Of a stretch of DNA of 64,000 bases, positions 15,764 to 24,653 are shown piece after piece. The position numbers and the translations under genes were made by a program. The notes under the pieces are model-generated. The model had not been told where the DNA came from and did no database searches. It was given only the letters and a program-made list of their open reading frames with translations. The stretch's first letter is position 1. The number at the start of each line of letters is the position of its first letter. The stretch comes from a virus, in IMG/VR virus record IMGVR_UViG_3300017917_004441, positions 1-64,000 of that record, one strand, 5' to 3'.

Positions 15764-16491
15764 TCCTCGTACTTTTTCAAAATTTTACTAATGATTGGAT
15801 TTCTGACAATGTCAGACTCTTCAAAAGAAAAAGTACCAATTCTATCTACATTTGTAAACTTTTCAATAGCGTCCCATAAACCTGAATGAGTTTTGTCTTT
15901 GTAACGATCTGTTTGTTCTAAGTCACCCGATATAAAAAACTTACTATTGAAACCTATTCTTGTAAGTAGTAATTTCATTTGTTTAGGTGAACAATTCTGA
16001 GCTTCCTCAAAGATCAATATTGAGTTGTCAATATTCATACCTCTCATGTAAGCTAAAGCGAAAACTTCTATCGCTTCAATTTCTTTCAGTTGTTCTCTTT
16101 TTTCTTTTCCAATAATCTTGTTCAAAAGATAGTAGGATGGGAAAATGTAAGGATCTAATTTTTCCTCAACATTACCGGGTAGAGATCCAAGTTTTTCCTC
16201 AGCTTCCACAGCTGGTCGTACAATGATAATTTTTTCATAAGGAGTTGTAGGATCCACTAACAAATCCACAGCGGCTTTCATTGCAACATAAGATTTACCA
16301 ACACCCGCAGGACCCGAACAAATAGTTATTTCACTATCTCTAAGTAAATTATAATATTTTTTTTGATTTTCACTAAGGAATTTCTCTCTTGTTTTATTTG
16401 GTACTATTTGTGATATAATATTCTTCTTTGAAAGATTTCTTTGATTTGAATTTTCAGTAAGTCCTGAAATTTTCGGATTTTTTCTTGGCAT
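15760..16491 (-). CDS. phoH: PhoH-like P-loop ATPase
   Basis: The protein has 243 residues. Walker A is GPAGVGKS at residues 60-67; Walker B is SILIFEEAQNC, followed by KQMKLLLTRIGF and FISGDLEQTD, all in the order of PhoH family proteins. PhoH is common in phages; its role is still debated (RNA/nucleotide metabolism, phosphate response). The basic N-terminus (1-40) is longer than usual. The gene overlaps the HAD-like gene at its 3' end by 4 nt and follows the sugar kinase by 10 nt, placing it within the nucleotide-sugar operon. Confidence 0.85.
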   Translation of the reverse strand: MPRKNPKISGLTENSNQRNLSKKNIISQIVPNKTREKFLSENQKKYYNLLRDSEITICSGPAGVGKSYVAMKAAVDLLVDPTTPYEKIIIVRPAVEAEEKLGSLPGNVEEKLDPYIFPSYYLLNKIIGKEKREQLKEIEAIEVFALAYMRGMNIDNSILIFEEAQNCSPKQMKLLLTRIGFNSKFFISGDLEQTDRYKDKTHSGLWDAIEKFTNVDRIGTFSFEESDIVRNPIISKILKKYEE

Positions 16492-16501
16492 TTTATATTA
16501 A

Positions 16502-17254
16502 TTAGGGTGTTGAGACTCCTTTTTTTGATACGACAATTGATGACATTTCGTTAGCAAAAATCAGAGATTTTTCTATGTCGTTTGTTTCCAAATATTTGAT
16601 TCCAAACGATGCGACAAACGTATCACCAGCACCTGACACGTCAATTGTTTCTTGGGGTCTTGGTGATGGGTAAATATTTCCATTATGTTTACACCCCTTA
16701 GATCCCAAAGTGATAAGGAACTTTTCAGGGTATTGTTCTACTAAATCTGTATTGTTTTGATATTCATATTCATTCAATTTTATAAAGGTAACATCCTTTA
16801 TAACATCTTCAGTCAATTTTTTCTTGGTATCTAAGATTGTAAGTTTACCCATGTTTGAAATCTTGGATATCATCTCGGGTATCAAATAACCTTTGTCATA
16901 ATCACTAAGAATGATCATGTCAGATTCTTGAATGGTGTCCACATTTCTCGGTGACAATAGTAATAAAGGACTGATCGGATTCAGTTCACCATCGTCAATT
17001 CTAACCAACATTTGATTACTACGATCCTCAACAATTCGTGTTTTGGTGATTACTTCGGGTTGGTGTAAGTGAACGATATCTGCTTGGGGGTCCAAAGCTT
17101 TGAGATTCTCAACCACATTTCCTGCCATACCGGGATTACGAACCTCTTTTACTGGGTTGAACACTGGTACGGGAGCTTCAGGGCAAATTCTTTTTACTTG
17201 ACCATACACAAACACATCCTCACCTAACTCACCTATTACTAATATTTTTTTCAT
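16502..17254 (-). CDS. PfkB/HldE-type sugar kinase
   Basis: The protein has 250 residues. The N-terminal strand ([17 protein letters not shown]) and the C-terminal motif [13 protein letters not shown] (anion hole plus catalytic Asp) mark a ribokinase/PfkB enzyme. Internal [11 protein letters not shown] and [12 protein letters not shown] match the heptose-7-phosphate kinase branch (RfaE/HldE N-terminal domain). The reaction in that branch is ATP phosphorylation of a sugar-7-phosphate at C1. It overlaps the nucleotidyltransferase gene by 26 nt, with the transferase translated first, the reverse of the HldE fusion order. The substrate here is inferred from the family only. Confidence 0.8.
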   Translation of the reverse strand: MKKILVIGELGEDVFVYGQVKRICPEAPVPVFNPVKEVRNPGMAGNVVENLKALDPQADIVHLHQPEVITKTRIVEDRSNQMLVRIDDGELNPISPLLLLSPRNVDTIQESDMIILSDYDKGYLIPEMISKISNMGKLTILDTKKKLTEDVIKDVTFIKLNEYEYQNNTDLVEQYPEKFLITLGSKGCKHNGNIYPSPRPQETIDVSGAGDTFVASFGIKYLETNDIEKSLIFANEMSSIVVSKKGVSTP

Positions 17255-17654
17255 ATTCTAAAATGTTTGTTGTGGAAAACCCATCAAGTTTATCAAAGAA
17301 TAGAACCTGTTCAACCAAATGTGAACCTATTACTCTTTTATCTTTGTAATCACTTCCCACAATCAAATATTTGGGTTTCCATTCTCTGATTGCATCTTCT
17401 AATTCTTCGTCACTACCAAAAGGGACTACACTGTCCACATAAGTGATACTTTCCATCAAAAATTTTCTATCTGAAAATAAATTATAAGGACGGTTATCTC
17501 CCTTCAAAGATTTCACTCTCTCATCAGTATCAATACCCACTCTAAGTCTACCAAATTTAGAGGCGTACTTGAGTAGTTCAATATGTCCTCTGTGAAGAAC
17601 ATCAAAGGTCCCATTGACCCAAACCTTTACTTGGGCTGACTGTCTCCCCTCCAT
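17229..17654 (-). CDS. HldE-C/RfaE-type nucleotidyltransferase
   Basis: The protein has 141 residues. Residues 15-24, [10 protein letters not shown], are the nucleotide-binding signature of the cytidylyltransferase-like superfamily. Further on, [17 protein letters not shown] and [16 protein letters not shown] match the heptose-1-phosphate adenylyltransferase (HldE C-terminal) and glycerol-3-phosphate cytidylyltransferase group. In HldE it activates sugar-1-phosphate to an ADP-sugar. It overlaps the cupin upstream (28 nt) and the kinase downstream (26 nt), so the three proteins are translationally linked. ADP versus CTP specificity cannot be settled by eye. Confidence 0.8.
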   Translation of the reverse strand: MEGRQSAQVKVWVNGTFDVLHRGHIELLKYASKFGRLRVGIDTDERVKSLKGDNRPYNLFSDRKFLMESITYVDSVVPFGSDEELEDAIREWKPKYLIVGSDYKDKRVIGSHLVEQVLFFDKLDGFSTTNILEYEKNISNR

Positions 17655-18016
17655 ACTCGGTAAGAATCAGAATCAAAGTGTTGTGTTGATACCTCATAGA
17701 TGGTTCCATCGGTTAGAGCTTCAAGTTGGTGTGGTTGACCTGGTAGTTGTCTTACAGAATCACCAACAACCAGTTTTTGTTCAATAACTTCAGCGGTTTC
17801 TGTGTCAATCCATCTATACAAAAACTCTCCCTCTTGTACATACCAAGTCTCATCCTTGATCATGTGGTAGTGCATGGAAAACTTACATCCCTTCTTGAAG
17901 ACAAGCAATTTTCCACAATATAACTCGTTGTTCTCAAAGATGACCTCATGTCCCCAACCTTTGGGAACATTACAACTCGGGCACTCAAGTGCGTTTATAA
18001 CAATTGGTTTTTCCAT
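17627..18016 (-). CDS. Cupin, sugar isomerase/epimerase-like
   Basis: The protein has 129 residues. A single cupin barrel is clear: [18 protein letters not shown] supplies the metal-binding HxHx(4)E-type motif, and [11 protein letters not shown] the second His. This resembles the C-terminal domain of mannose-6-phosphate isomerase type II or stand-alone sugar cupins. Two Cys near the N-terminus (ECPSC) are unusual. It is translated between the epimerase and the nucleotidyltransferase, supporting a role in making the NDP-sugar. The reaction is not identifiable. Confidence 0.7.
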   Translation of the reverse strand: MEKPIVINALECPSCNVPKGWGHEVIFENNELYCGKLLVFKKGCKFSMHYHMIKDETWYVQEGEFLYRWIDTETAEVIEQKLVVGDSVRQLPGQPHQLEALTDGTIYEVSTQHFDSDSYRVWRGDSQPK

Positions 18017-19137
18017 TATAGTAATACTCTTTCTTGTTTACCAAACTCACGTTTGTAGATTGTTTCTCCTTTGTCGGGACTTTCATAGATATAGACCTTT
18101 TCTGACTTGTCTTTTTCTACTTGTTCTTCAATCCATTTATATGTCTTTTCCATACCTTCTCTTAGAGTTAGTTTTGATTCCCAACCCACTTTTTCACGAT
18201 ATAATTTGTTATCGGAGTTTCTTCCTCTAACACCAAGTGGACAAGGGAATCCATATTTATTTAAGAATTCTTCACCCTCAATATTTTTGATTTTGATATC
18301 TTTTCCCGATAGATCGATTGCGATCTGAGCGAGTTCGTTGATGGTTACCATTTCTTCTGATCCGATATTCACAGGACCTGTGAAATCACTCTCCATGAGT
18401 CTTAGAACCGCCTCTACACACTCATCTACATATAAAAATGAACGTGTCTGTTGTCCATCACCCCAAACCTCTAATTGATATTCGGGTCTTGGTTGACCAG
18501 GTACTTTATCCCAATCGTTTACCTCGGCGGCTTTTCTACACATAGCGGCAGGTGATTTCTCTTTTCCACCCTTCCATGTACCTTGAGGTCCGAAGATATT
18601 GTGGAATCGTGCAATTCTCACATCCAACCCGTAGTTTCTATTGAATGCCAAGAATAATCTCTCAGAGAATAGTTTTTCCCAACCATACTCTGAGTCGGGG
18701 TTTGCCGGATATGCTGAGGACTCCTCACAGTTGGGGTTATCGGGGTTGAGTTGATTGTGTTCGGGGTACATACACGCAGAGGATGAGTAGAATACCTTAC
18801 CAACTTTTTTCTTTACACACTCGTGAGAGACGTTGAGGTTTATCAACGCAGAATTGTGCATTACGTTGGCGTCATTCTCTCCCGTGAAGATATAACCAGC
18901 TCCACCCATATCGGCAGCCAATTGATAAACTTCATCAATGGTATCGTCAATAACTAAAGATACCACGTGTGGATCACGTAGATCTCCAACAATAAATTCA
19001 TTACAGATCTCGTCTTGTGAGAAGTATTCGTGTCTTTTGATATCACAAACTCTAACCCAGTTACCTTCGGTTTTTAGTCTCTTGGCCAAATGTCCGCCAA
19101 TAAAACCACCACCACCAAGAACAACAATTTTCTTCAT
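18016..19137 (-). CDS. GDP-mannose 3,5-epimerase-like NDP-sugar epimerase
   Basis: The protein has 373 residues, the length of plant GDP-mannose 3,5-epimerase (GME, about 377). The NAD site is GGGGFIGG (8-15). AADMGGAGYIF, SSSACMYPE (Cys122), the SDR pair Tyr151/Lys155, RFHNIFGPQGTWKGGKEK (Lys194), MWGDG-like VWGDGQQTRSF and VNIGSEEMVTINE follow the plant enzyme almost motif for motif. Cys145 and Lys217 of the plant enzyme correspond to Cys122 and Lys194 here, so the 3,5-epimerase chemistry (C3 and C5 inversion giving GDP-L-galactose or -gulose) is plausible. A related NDP-sugar could be the real substrate. It heads the sugar operon with the cupin sharing one base. Confidence 0.8.
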   Translation of the reverse strand: MKKIVVLGGGGFIGGHLAKRLKTEGNWVRVCDIKRHEYFSQDEICNEFIVGDLRDPHVVSLVIDDTIDEVYQLAADMGGAGYIFTGENDANVMHNSALINLNVSHECVKKKVGKVFYSSSACMYPEHNQLNPDNPNCEESSAYPANPDSEYGWEKLFSERLFLAFNRNYGLDVRIARFHNIFGPQGTWKGGKEKSPAAMCRKAAEVNDWDKVPGQPRPEYQLEVWGDGQQTRSFLYVDECVEAVLRLMESDFTGPVNIGSEEMVTINELAQIAIDLSGKDIKIKNIEGEEFLNKYGFPCPLGVRGRNSDNKLYREKVGWESKLTLREGMEKTYKWIEEQVEKDKSEKVYIYESPDKGETIYKREFGKQERVLL

Positions 19138-19180
19138 AGTTTTTTTCTAATAATAATAAATCTAAACAAAGTTGTATAGA

Positions 19181-20182
19181 TTATAAAGGGAGAACATAAC
19201 CCTGAACTGAAGAACCTTTTTTGTAAAATTTGATTTGTTTTCCAAAATCTTTGGACATCTCCAAGGGATTTTTTCCCCTGATGAATTCCTCTTCCTCAAA
19301 TACAATCACAGAGTATCCCAACGATATAATTTCTTTGATGACTTGGTATTTGTTGTAATCCACAAGATTGGATTCAGAATAACAAAGACCGTCGATAACA
19401 ATATTGGTTGTCTTCGGGGTTTCAGATTTTAGGAATTCTTCCACCACAAAATCTGTGTTCTTTTGTTTTTCCATCACCACGTTTTTGGCTACATTATTTG
19501 GTAGTTTCTGTAGATCAATGTATTTGGATAGAACTTCGTTTCTCAGTACATCCTCTTTGTATTCAACTTGTGGTTTGTGATCCAAGAAAGATTCAAATAG
19601 TGAATATTCTTCCATAACTGAACCACGAATCAACGTATTCTTGTAGTTAACGAGAGATAAATTTTTAGATAACTTCTCTTGTGATAAACCCAAGTTCAAT
19701 AATTCCACACTCAAAGAATTCATACTAAAAATGTGAACGTTTTTGAAGAAGAATTTATTCAGAAAATCCGATACCTGAGACACCACCCATGGGTTCAAAG
19801 TTCCGATCGGTATACGTGGGGGGATAATGTTGGTGTTGTGTATTGGTAAAAAACATACGTTGATATTCATGGGATTTAGAATCTCATGAATCTTTTTTGT
19901 CTGACCAGGATTTACGTCACAACAAATAACAAATATCTTATTATCTACAGAGATCCCATTTTCAAAACAGTATCCCCATAGTTCAACCATCTCATCCAAC
20001 TTTTTGGTTTCAAACCATCCTTCCGAAGACAAAATGGAATCTTGAAAAAATAGAACAATATCGTTTTCTATTATTGAACTTTCAGTTTCGTGGAAGTTTA
20101 CGGTATAACCTCTCTCAAGTAACTCAAAAACGTACTTTCCTTTGAGTGGGGAATCTCCCCAAATGACAACTTCCTTATTCAT
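19181..20182 (-). CDS. Possible degenerate nucleotide-sugar dehydrogenase-like protein
   Basis: The protein has 333 residues. KEVVIWGDSPLKGKYVFELL suggests a Rossmann-like start, and CDVNPGQTKKIHEILNP resembles the VxPGT segment of UDP-glucose/GDP-mannose dehydrogenases. The C-terminal NIVIDGLCYSESN ... GYSVIVFEEEEF resembles their UDP-binding domain. The classical GxGxxG and the catalytic Cys of this family are not evident, so it may be inactive or a different enzyme. It sits between a methyltransferase-like gene and the epimerase, which supports a sugar-related role but does not prove it. Confidence 0.4.
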   Translation of the reverse strand: MNKEVVIWGDSPLKGKYVFELLERGYTVNFHETESSIIENDIVLFFQDSILSSEGWFETKKLDEMVELWGYCFENGISVDNKIFVICCDVNPGQTKKIHEILNPMNINVCFLPIHNTNIIPPRIPIGTLNPWVVSQVSDFLNKFFFKNVHIFSMNSLSVELLNLGLSQEKLSKNLSLVNYKNTLIRGSVMEEYSLFESFLDHKPQVEYKEDVLRNEVLSKYIDLQKLPNNVAKNVVMEKQKNTDFVVEEFLKSETPKTTNIVIDGLCYSESNLVDYNKYQVIKEIISLGYSVIVFEEEEFIRGKNPLEMSKDFGKQIKFYKKGSSVQGYVLPL

Positions 20183-20187
20183 GTATT

Positions 20188-20781
20188 TTATTTCTGATAG
20201 TTGCGATTTTTTAGAACTGTAAGTCCGTTATTGTTCTTATAGATTTTGTGAATCTCCCAAGATTTACCCAAATCAGTTGTTAGGAAATCTTCAACGGCAG
20301 TCATAAGTCCTTGTTTTTCTGATTTTTTGGTTTTTATAATATCACTGGCGTGGTTATAGATATTTTCATCGGTTCTACCGAAGTATTCTGTGTCGTGTAA
20401 TGCGATGTATTTTGAGACCTTTGATGAGTGTAATCTGAGTTCTTCAGTGAGTTGATCGTAGGTATGGAGTGTGTCAATAAAAAGAAACTCTGTGGGTTCA
20501 ATTTCTAATTTTAGGACATCTCTTTCTTCAAATGTATAATTGATTGAATATTCTCTACAGAGATCTATGACTTCATTGATGTTTGGATTTGTTACAATAT
20601 CGTAACTAATCACTTTGTTTGGTCGTGCGTTGACAAAAGCCCAAGTTGATGATACCCACCTTACACCCATTTCAGTTATGTGAGAACATTCCTGACTAAG
20701 TTCATAAAGGGTTATCAAGTGTTCATTTATGTCTGAAGCTTTTGATCTGTGACTATTGAATTTTTCTGTAATTTTTTGCAT
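20188..20781 (-). CDS. SAM-dependent methyltransferase-like protein
   Basis: The protein has 197 residues. CSHITEMGVRWVSSTWAF resembles motif I of class I methyltransferases, with Glu/Gly positions preserved but imperfect. VISYDIVTNPN provides an acidic residue after strand 2, and EFLFIDTLHTYDQLTEEL and YIALHDTEYFG match the FkbM/TylF/CmcI-type group, which methylate sugars or small molecules. The second methyltransferase-like gene at 40945 has the same general form. It lies next to glycosyltransferases, so methylation of glycans is the simplest reading (inference). Confidence 0.6.
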   Translation of the reverse strand: MQKITEKFNSHRSKASDINEHLITLYELSQECSHITEMGVRWVSSTWAFVNARPNKVISYDIVTNPNINEVIDLCREYSINYTFEERDVLKLEIEPTEFLFIDTLHTYDQLTEELRLHSSKVSKYIALHDTEYFGRTDENIYNHASDIIKTKKSEKQGLMTAVEDFLTTDLGKSWEIHKIYKNNNGLTVLKNRNYQK

Positions 20782-20782
20782 T

Positions 20783-21436
20783 TTAACTAACTTGTTTGTA
20801 TTTTATTTCATGTATACGTTTCATAATCACAGTGTCTTGTATTCTCTCTGATTGTTTACATCTGTAATGGTACTGGTTCACGTCAACATTTTCTGTTACA
20901 TTTAGGAATGTTTGTCTTGTTAGATCTCCGATTGGATTTACACCGATTTTATTCATCATTTGTCCCATTGCGACATCATCAATCATCCCGTGATTCCAAG
21001 AATCTTTATTGACTATAACGTGTTGAACCAAATCTTTGGATATAACATATCCAGCTCCACTAGCAAATTTTACTCCGTTGTCTAATCCTACAACACCATC
21101 GTATGTATACTTTTTTTGGTTAAGTTTTTCATATAATTTCGGTAAATCAACGTAGGAGGATAAATTGGTTCTGAAGATGTAATCAAACTCGTAATTATTT
21201 AATAAAAATTCAAAGGCTTGAATGGTTTTTCTACCGATACTATCTAATTTTTCTTCACCTTTTGCATAAAACTTATCACCGTCCAAATAAGGATGTTGTA
21301 TGTCAGGTTTGGAATATAAATAAAAAATTTCCCAGTGTTCACTTTTCAATGAACCCCAAGTTTCACGGATAGTTTGTTCTAAAAATTGATACGTATCCGA
21401 ATTTTCATCACTAATTACCAAAACTAAAAATTTCAT
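20783..21436 (-). CDS. GT31-like galactosyl/GlcNAc transferase
   Basis: The protein has 217 residues. QFLEQTIRETWGS resembles the start of the GT31 beta-1,3-transferase fold. FDYIFRTNLSSYVDLPKL is the region that carries the DxD motif in the family; here it is TNL instead of DDD. FASGAGYVISKDLVQ (ExGxGY-like) and IDDVAMGQMMNKIG (ED-type catalytic segment) are also in order. The metal site is altered, so activity may be changed. The acceptor is unknown. Its C-terminal end has no membrane anchor, unlike Golgi GT31 enzymes. Confidence 0.65.
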   Translation of the reverse strand: MKFLVLVISDENSDTYQFLEQTIRETWGSLKSEHWEIFYLYSKPDIQHPYLDGDKFYAKGEEKLDSIGRKTIQAFEFLLNNYEFDYIFRTNLSSYVDLPKLYEKLNQKKYTYDGVVGLDNGVKFASGAGYVISKDLVQHVIVNKDSWNHGMIDDVAMGQMMNKIGVNPIGDLTRQTFLNVTENVDVNQYHYRCKQSERIQDTVIMKRIHEIKYKQVS

Positions 21437-22158
21437 TTCACTAAATCTTCAATCAATTTATCAATTATCTCTTTATACTTATCGTAAGGTCTGAGTAAGT
21501 GTGAATCAATGTAGTTATCCATTTCTTCTGTATCATATTCCCAAAAAATCCTATCAATTCTCCAATCAGCTTTCCCTGTTGACCATCCTCTGTTTAGTTT
21601 CACTATTCTGTGCTGATCTTTGAATTTGTTGACATATTCTCCAAAAAATAATTCATCAGTGTTCCACCCCTGACCTCTTTTGATCAAAGACCTACAAAAA
21701 CTTTCAAAACTATTATACCGACTTAGTTGAAGCACCTCGTCAAAGGTTTTTCCTTTTGCTGAGATGTAACACATTGGATATCTGTTGATGTAAGGATTAT
21801 AAGCATCTGCACTGTAAATCACCATGGAATTACCCTCAACATCTACCACATTATCTTTGAAGTATTTTTCACTCATAGGAAGCATGTCAATGTCTGAAAT
21901 TAAACAAACCTTTTCTTCAAAAAATTTGGTGATCCACATCCTTGAAACTTGAGATTGAAATCCTGTGTCAATTCCTTCTACTTTCTTGATGTTGAATATA
22001 ATATGGTCACCATAATCAACTACTTCATCCGAATCTCCTATGTTGATCAATATTGGTTTTATCTTTACATGGTTGATCCATACAGGTTTAACAACCTCCC
22101 AAAAATCTTTATAGGTCGGGTTGTCATTTGTACTAACGATAGCGTAATCAATAATCAT
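21433..22158 (-). CDS. GT-A glycosyltransferase-like protein
   Basis: The protein has 241 residues. CLISDIDMLPMSEKYF gives a DxD-like pair (DID) in the context of a nucleotide-diphospho-sugar transferase. The N-terminal strand (MIIDYAIVSTNDNPTYKDFW) and GWNTDELFFGEYVNKF (predicted catalytic or acceptor-side acidic residues) fit a GT-A enzyme. It overlaps the neighbouring transferases by 4 nt on both sides, so this set is translationally coupled. The donor and acceptor cannot be inferred. Confidence 0.6.
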   Translation of the reverse strand: MIIDYAIVSTNDNPTYKDFWEVVKPVWINHVKIKPILINIGDSDEVVDYGDHIIFNIKKVEGIDTGFQSQVSRMWITKFFEEKVCLISDIDMLPMSEKYFKDNVVDVEGNSMVIYSADAYNPYINRYPMCYISAKGKTFDEVLQLSRYNSFESFCRSLIKRGQGWNTDELFFGEYVNKFKDQHRIVKLNRGWSTGKADWRIDRIFWEYDTEEMDNYIDSHLLRPYDKYKEIIDKLIEDLVK

Positions 22159-22826
22159 AACTTATAAAACTGTTGAAGTGCTCTCCAATCTTCTGTTGTT
22201 GGAGTTCCATCAGGGTTTATACGTTCACCAACAAAACGGTAATTTGTACGGGGTGTTGGGAAGGGTTTCCCAGAGAAGAAATCATCATGTTCTAACATAT
22301 CCTCTTGGAAGATTTGATAGATTGTCTTTAGGAAAGTTTGATCCAAACCATATTTGAATTCTTTATCCTTACAGAATCTTTCAATTTGTTGAGTAAATGG
22401 AATTACATTACCTTTTATTCCCCACATTCCAGCTAAAATCCCAATAGAGTTGTTACCGAAAGGTATTCTGTGTGCTGGGTGATCTCTCATCACGTGTAGA
22501 GACTTTTTAGATAGGATCCAATCATTTACGGCATCTACCTCACGTTGACTCAATCTTGAATCACAATCTCTAAAAATTACATACTCACAATCATCAATGT
22601 CAGCGGCAAAAAATCTCCAAAATGGACCGTATTTTACACCATCCATATTGAAGACTAAAGAACCATTATTCTGAATCTCATCAATAATTTCTTTCGGAAC
22701 TGAATTATCGTAATAGAAAATACCTTGCCATTCAGGATAAAATTCTTTTATCTGAAGTGAATTTATAATTGCACCTTTAGTGTACAATTCGTTAGTTCCC
22801 CACAAACTATAACTAACGTATTTCAT
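22155..22826 (-). CDS. Glycosyltransferase with DxD motif (GT8-like)
   Basis: The protein has 223 residues. FFAADIDDCEYVIFRDCDSRL contains the acidic DCD motif of nucleotide-sugar transferases, followed by KKSLHVMRDHPAHRIPFG. The C-terminal half has KYGLDQTFLKTIY, a GxDQxxL pattern that is the family's catalytic or acceptor segment. Overall it resembles small retaining transferases of the GT8 group, but the family call is tentative. One base separates it from the next gene upstream (22828), and it overlaps 21433 by 4 nt. Confidence 0.65.
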   Translation of the reverse strand: MKYVSYSLWGTNELYTKGAIINSLQIKEFYPEWQGIFYYDNSVPKEIIDEIQNNGSLVFNMDGVKYGPFWRFFAADIDDCEYVIFRDCDSRLSQREVDAVNDWILSKKSLHVMRDHPAHRIPFGNNSIGILAGMWGIKGNVIPFTQQIERFCKDKEFKYGLDQTFLKTIYQIFQEDMLEHDDFFSGKPFPTPRTNYRFVGERINPDGTPTTEDWRALQQFYKL

Positions 22827-22827
22827 T

Positions 22828-24246
22828 TTACTTTGACATTAGGGTCCTCAATGAATCGTCCATGTTTACGGCATGTCCTTGGGTTTTATGTGAATCCAAC
22901 TGAAGGTGTTTCAGTAATCCTTGTGTAATGAGTTGTTTTTTCTTTCTCATGTGAGCAAAGAAAGTGATTGATCTCTCATGAGCATGACCACAGGTTTTTG
23001 TATCCTTCAAGTAAGGAATCAAAGGTTCAAACCATTTCATATATTCCTCAAATACATCCGATCTAAAAGTTGTGTTAGATGTTGAGGACCAAATTGCCTG
23101 TGGGTTCTTCTGAACTAATTTGGTAAAATATTGTGGTAAGTCATGATTGTAGACTTCTTTGATTGCTGGTAAGATATACTCAACCCAATCTTTATTTGCA
23201 ATAAATTGAAAATGGTTAATTGGAAATGCAACATATCCAATCATTTCTGTGTTTTGTTCGTAAAACTTTGCGTGTTGTTGGTCAATGTTTGGATCCAAAA
23301 GAACATCATATTCAAACATGTTTACATACTTGGTTTTGATAAGACCATTTTTCCATAGGGCGTACCAACCAGTAAATGATGTGAACAAGGGATATTCTTC
23401 TAAGTTGTGTTCCAAATCCCGTGCAACTATTAGATTCTGCAAGTGAGAAATCTCATCAACAGGTCGGTTACCCAAAAATACGTAAGTGTATTTGTATAAA
23501 CCGTGAAATTTCTTGTTTTCTTCAAACTCCAAAATCAATTTTTGGTCGTGACAGAAAATGAATGTTTCATTTTGATCTTGTGGGAGAATATTGATTGGTA
23601 ATACAGATTGATACTTGTTGGCAAAGTTTTGTCTGTTTATTTCCCATTGTTCGTTTGTTTGTCCTATAGAAAGGTGAGTCACTCTTACCATTGTTGTCAC
23701 TCCAACTTTTACACCATCCAAATAATTTTTTAGGGTAAAACCCAAATCATAAAAGTGAAAACCTGGTATAGATTCATCAAAATTGTGTTTGATTTTTGTT
23801 TTATCCACCGCAATAAAAAGACCGTCAGTAATAACCACATCTTCAAACTTCTGTCCAAGATCATTTGAGTAACTACTCGTCCATTTTTTTCCATCTTTTT
23901 TGTGGTTCACAATACCGTACATAGTTGGTGAAACAGTCCACCATTTGGCCGATTCGGGAAGGAACTTTGTTCCGGCAAGTCCTACAATGCCATAGTCAGG
24001 GTTTTTTTGAAAACCTTTCAACAATTTTTCACCCCAATTTTTGGTATCAAACTCCAAGTCATCGTGTAATAAAACAACGATATTATTTGACGATTCATTC
24101 AGAATCTCATTGTAAACTTGTGATAAAGATTTATCTCCATTGTTTACCTTCTCAATAATTTCTACTTCTTTGAACATACAAGTCTTCTGTATGTAATCAA
24201 TGTAGCTTTGATTATGTTCTCTTGTTGAAAATCCAATTGTAATCAT
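22828..24246 (-). CDS. Two-part glycosyltransferase (GT2 N-terminal, unknown C-terminal)
   Basis: The protein has 472 residues. The N-terminal half (1-215) contains SLSQVYNEILNESSNNIVVL followed by LHDDLEF, the GT2 signature with its DxD-like acidic pair, then GIVGLAGTKFLP and DGLFIAVDKTKI. The C-terminal half (about 240-472) looks like a second transferase or an acceptor domain (YVFLGNRPVDEISHLQNLIV, FTGWYALWKNGL). Two fused domains would let the phage extend a glycan by two steps. No membrane segment is seen. It overlaps the HAD gene by 4 nt at the start (ATGA). Confidence 0.65.
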   Translation of the reverse strand: MITIGFSTREHNQSYIDYIQKTCMFKEVEIIEKVNNGDKSLSQVYNEILNESSNNIVVLLHDDLEFDTKNWGEKLLKGFQKNPDYGIVGLAGTKFLPESAKWWTVSPTMYGIVNHKKDGKKWTSSYSNDLGQKFEDVVITDGLFIAVDKTKIKHNFDESIPGFHFYDLGFTLKNYLDGVKVGVTTMVRVTHLSIGQTNEQWEINRQNFANKYQSVLPINILPQDQNETFIFCHDQKLILEFEENKKFHGLYKYTYVFLGNRPVDEISHLQNLIVARDLEHNLEEYPLFTSFTGWYALWKNGLIKTKYVNMFEYDVLLDPNIDQQHAKFYEQNTEMIGYVAFPINHFQFIANKDWVEYILPAIKEVYNHDLPQYFTKLVQKNPQAIWSSTSNTTFRSDVFEEYMKWFEPLIPYLKDTKTCGHAHERSITFFAHMRKKKQLITQGLLKHLQLDSHKTQGHAVNMDDSLRTLMSK

Positions 24247-24653
24247 TCAAAAACTTCTATGTTAAATTGTTTTTTAGTCATTTTGTTCCACCGACCCTCA
24301 TATCTTGTTGCTCTAACAATATGATTGTCAATCCAATGATAGTTTCCTCCACGTGGTTTATTCATCAAAATATTGTGGTACTTGTACCCATGTTTTTCTA
24401 ACCACTCTTGTGTGACCTGTCTGTGTGAATCTGTTCTTGAGGTAAAAAAAGTGATGATATGACCTTCGTCATACCATTTGTTGATCATTTCAACTGAACC
24501 CTCATATGGTAAACAAGTTTCCATTCTCCAAGGTTCTTCGTTCGGCACATCATCGGTTATAGTACCGTCAATATCAATAAGGTAATTTTTTACTCCATCA
24601 GGTAAGACTGGACTGATAGCATTTCCATTATATTCCTGTTGACCCAAATCCAT
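24243..24653 (-). CDS. HAD-family phosphatase, small (GmhB/capsule-phosphatase-like)
   Basis: The protein has 136 residues from ATG at 24653; an in-frame GTG at 24662 is possible but less likely. HAD motif I is complete: YLIDIDGTITDD (Asp nucleophile plus DxDGT). Motif II is HIITFFTSRTDS (Ser/Thr in strand 2), and Lys follows at EKHGYKYHNILMNKPRGG; the terminal acidic WIDNHIV completes the set. Its small cap-less form resembles sugar-phosphate phosphatases of polysaccharide operons. In a heptose pathway such an enzyme would be GmhB-like, but the sequence does not prove it. It overlaps the dUTPase gene by 26 nt. Confidence 0.75.
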   Translation of the reverse strand: MDLGQQEYNGNAISPVLPDGVKNYLIDIDGTITDDVPNEEPWRMETCLPYEGSVEMINKWYDEGHIITFFTSRTDSHRQVTQEWLEKHGYKYHNILMNKPRGGNYHWIDNHIVRATRYEGRWNKMTKKQFNIEVFE

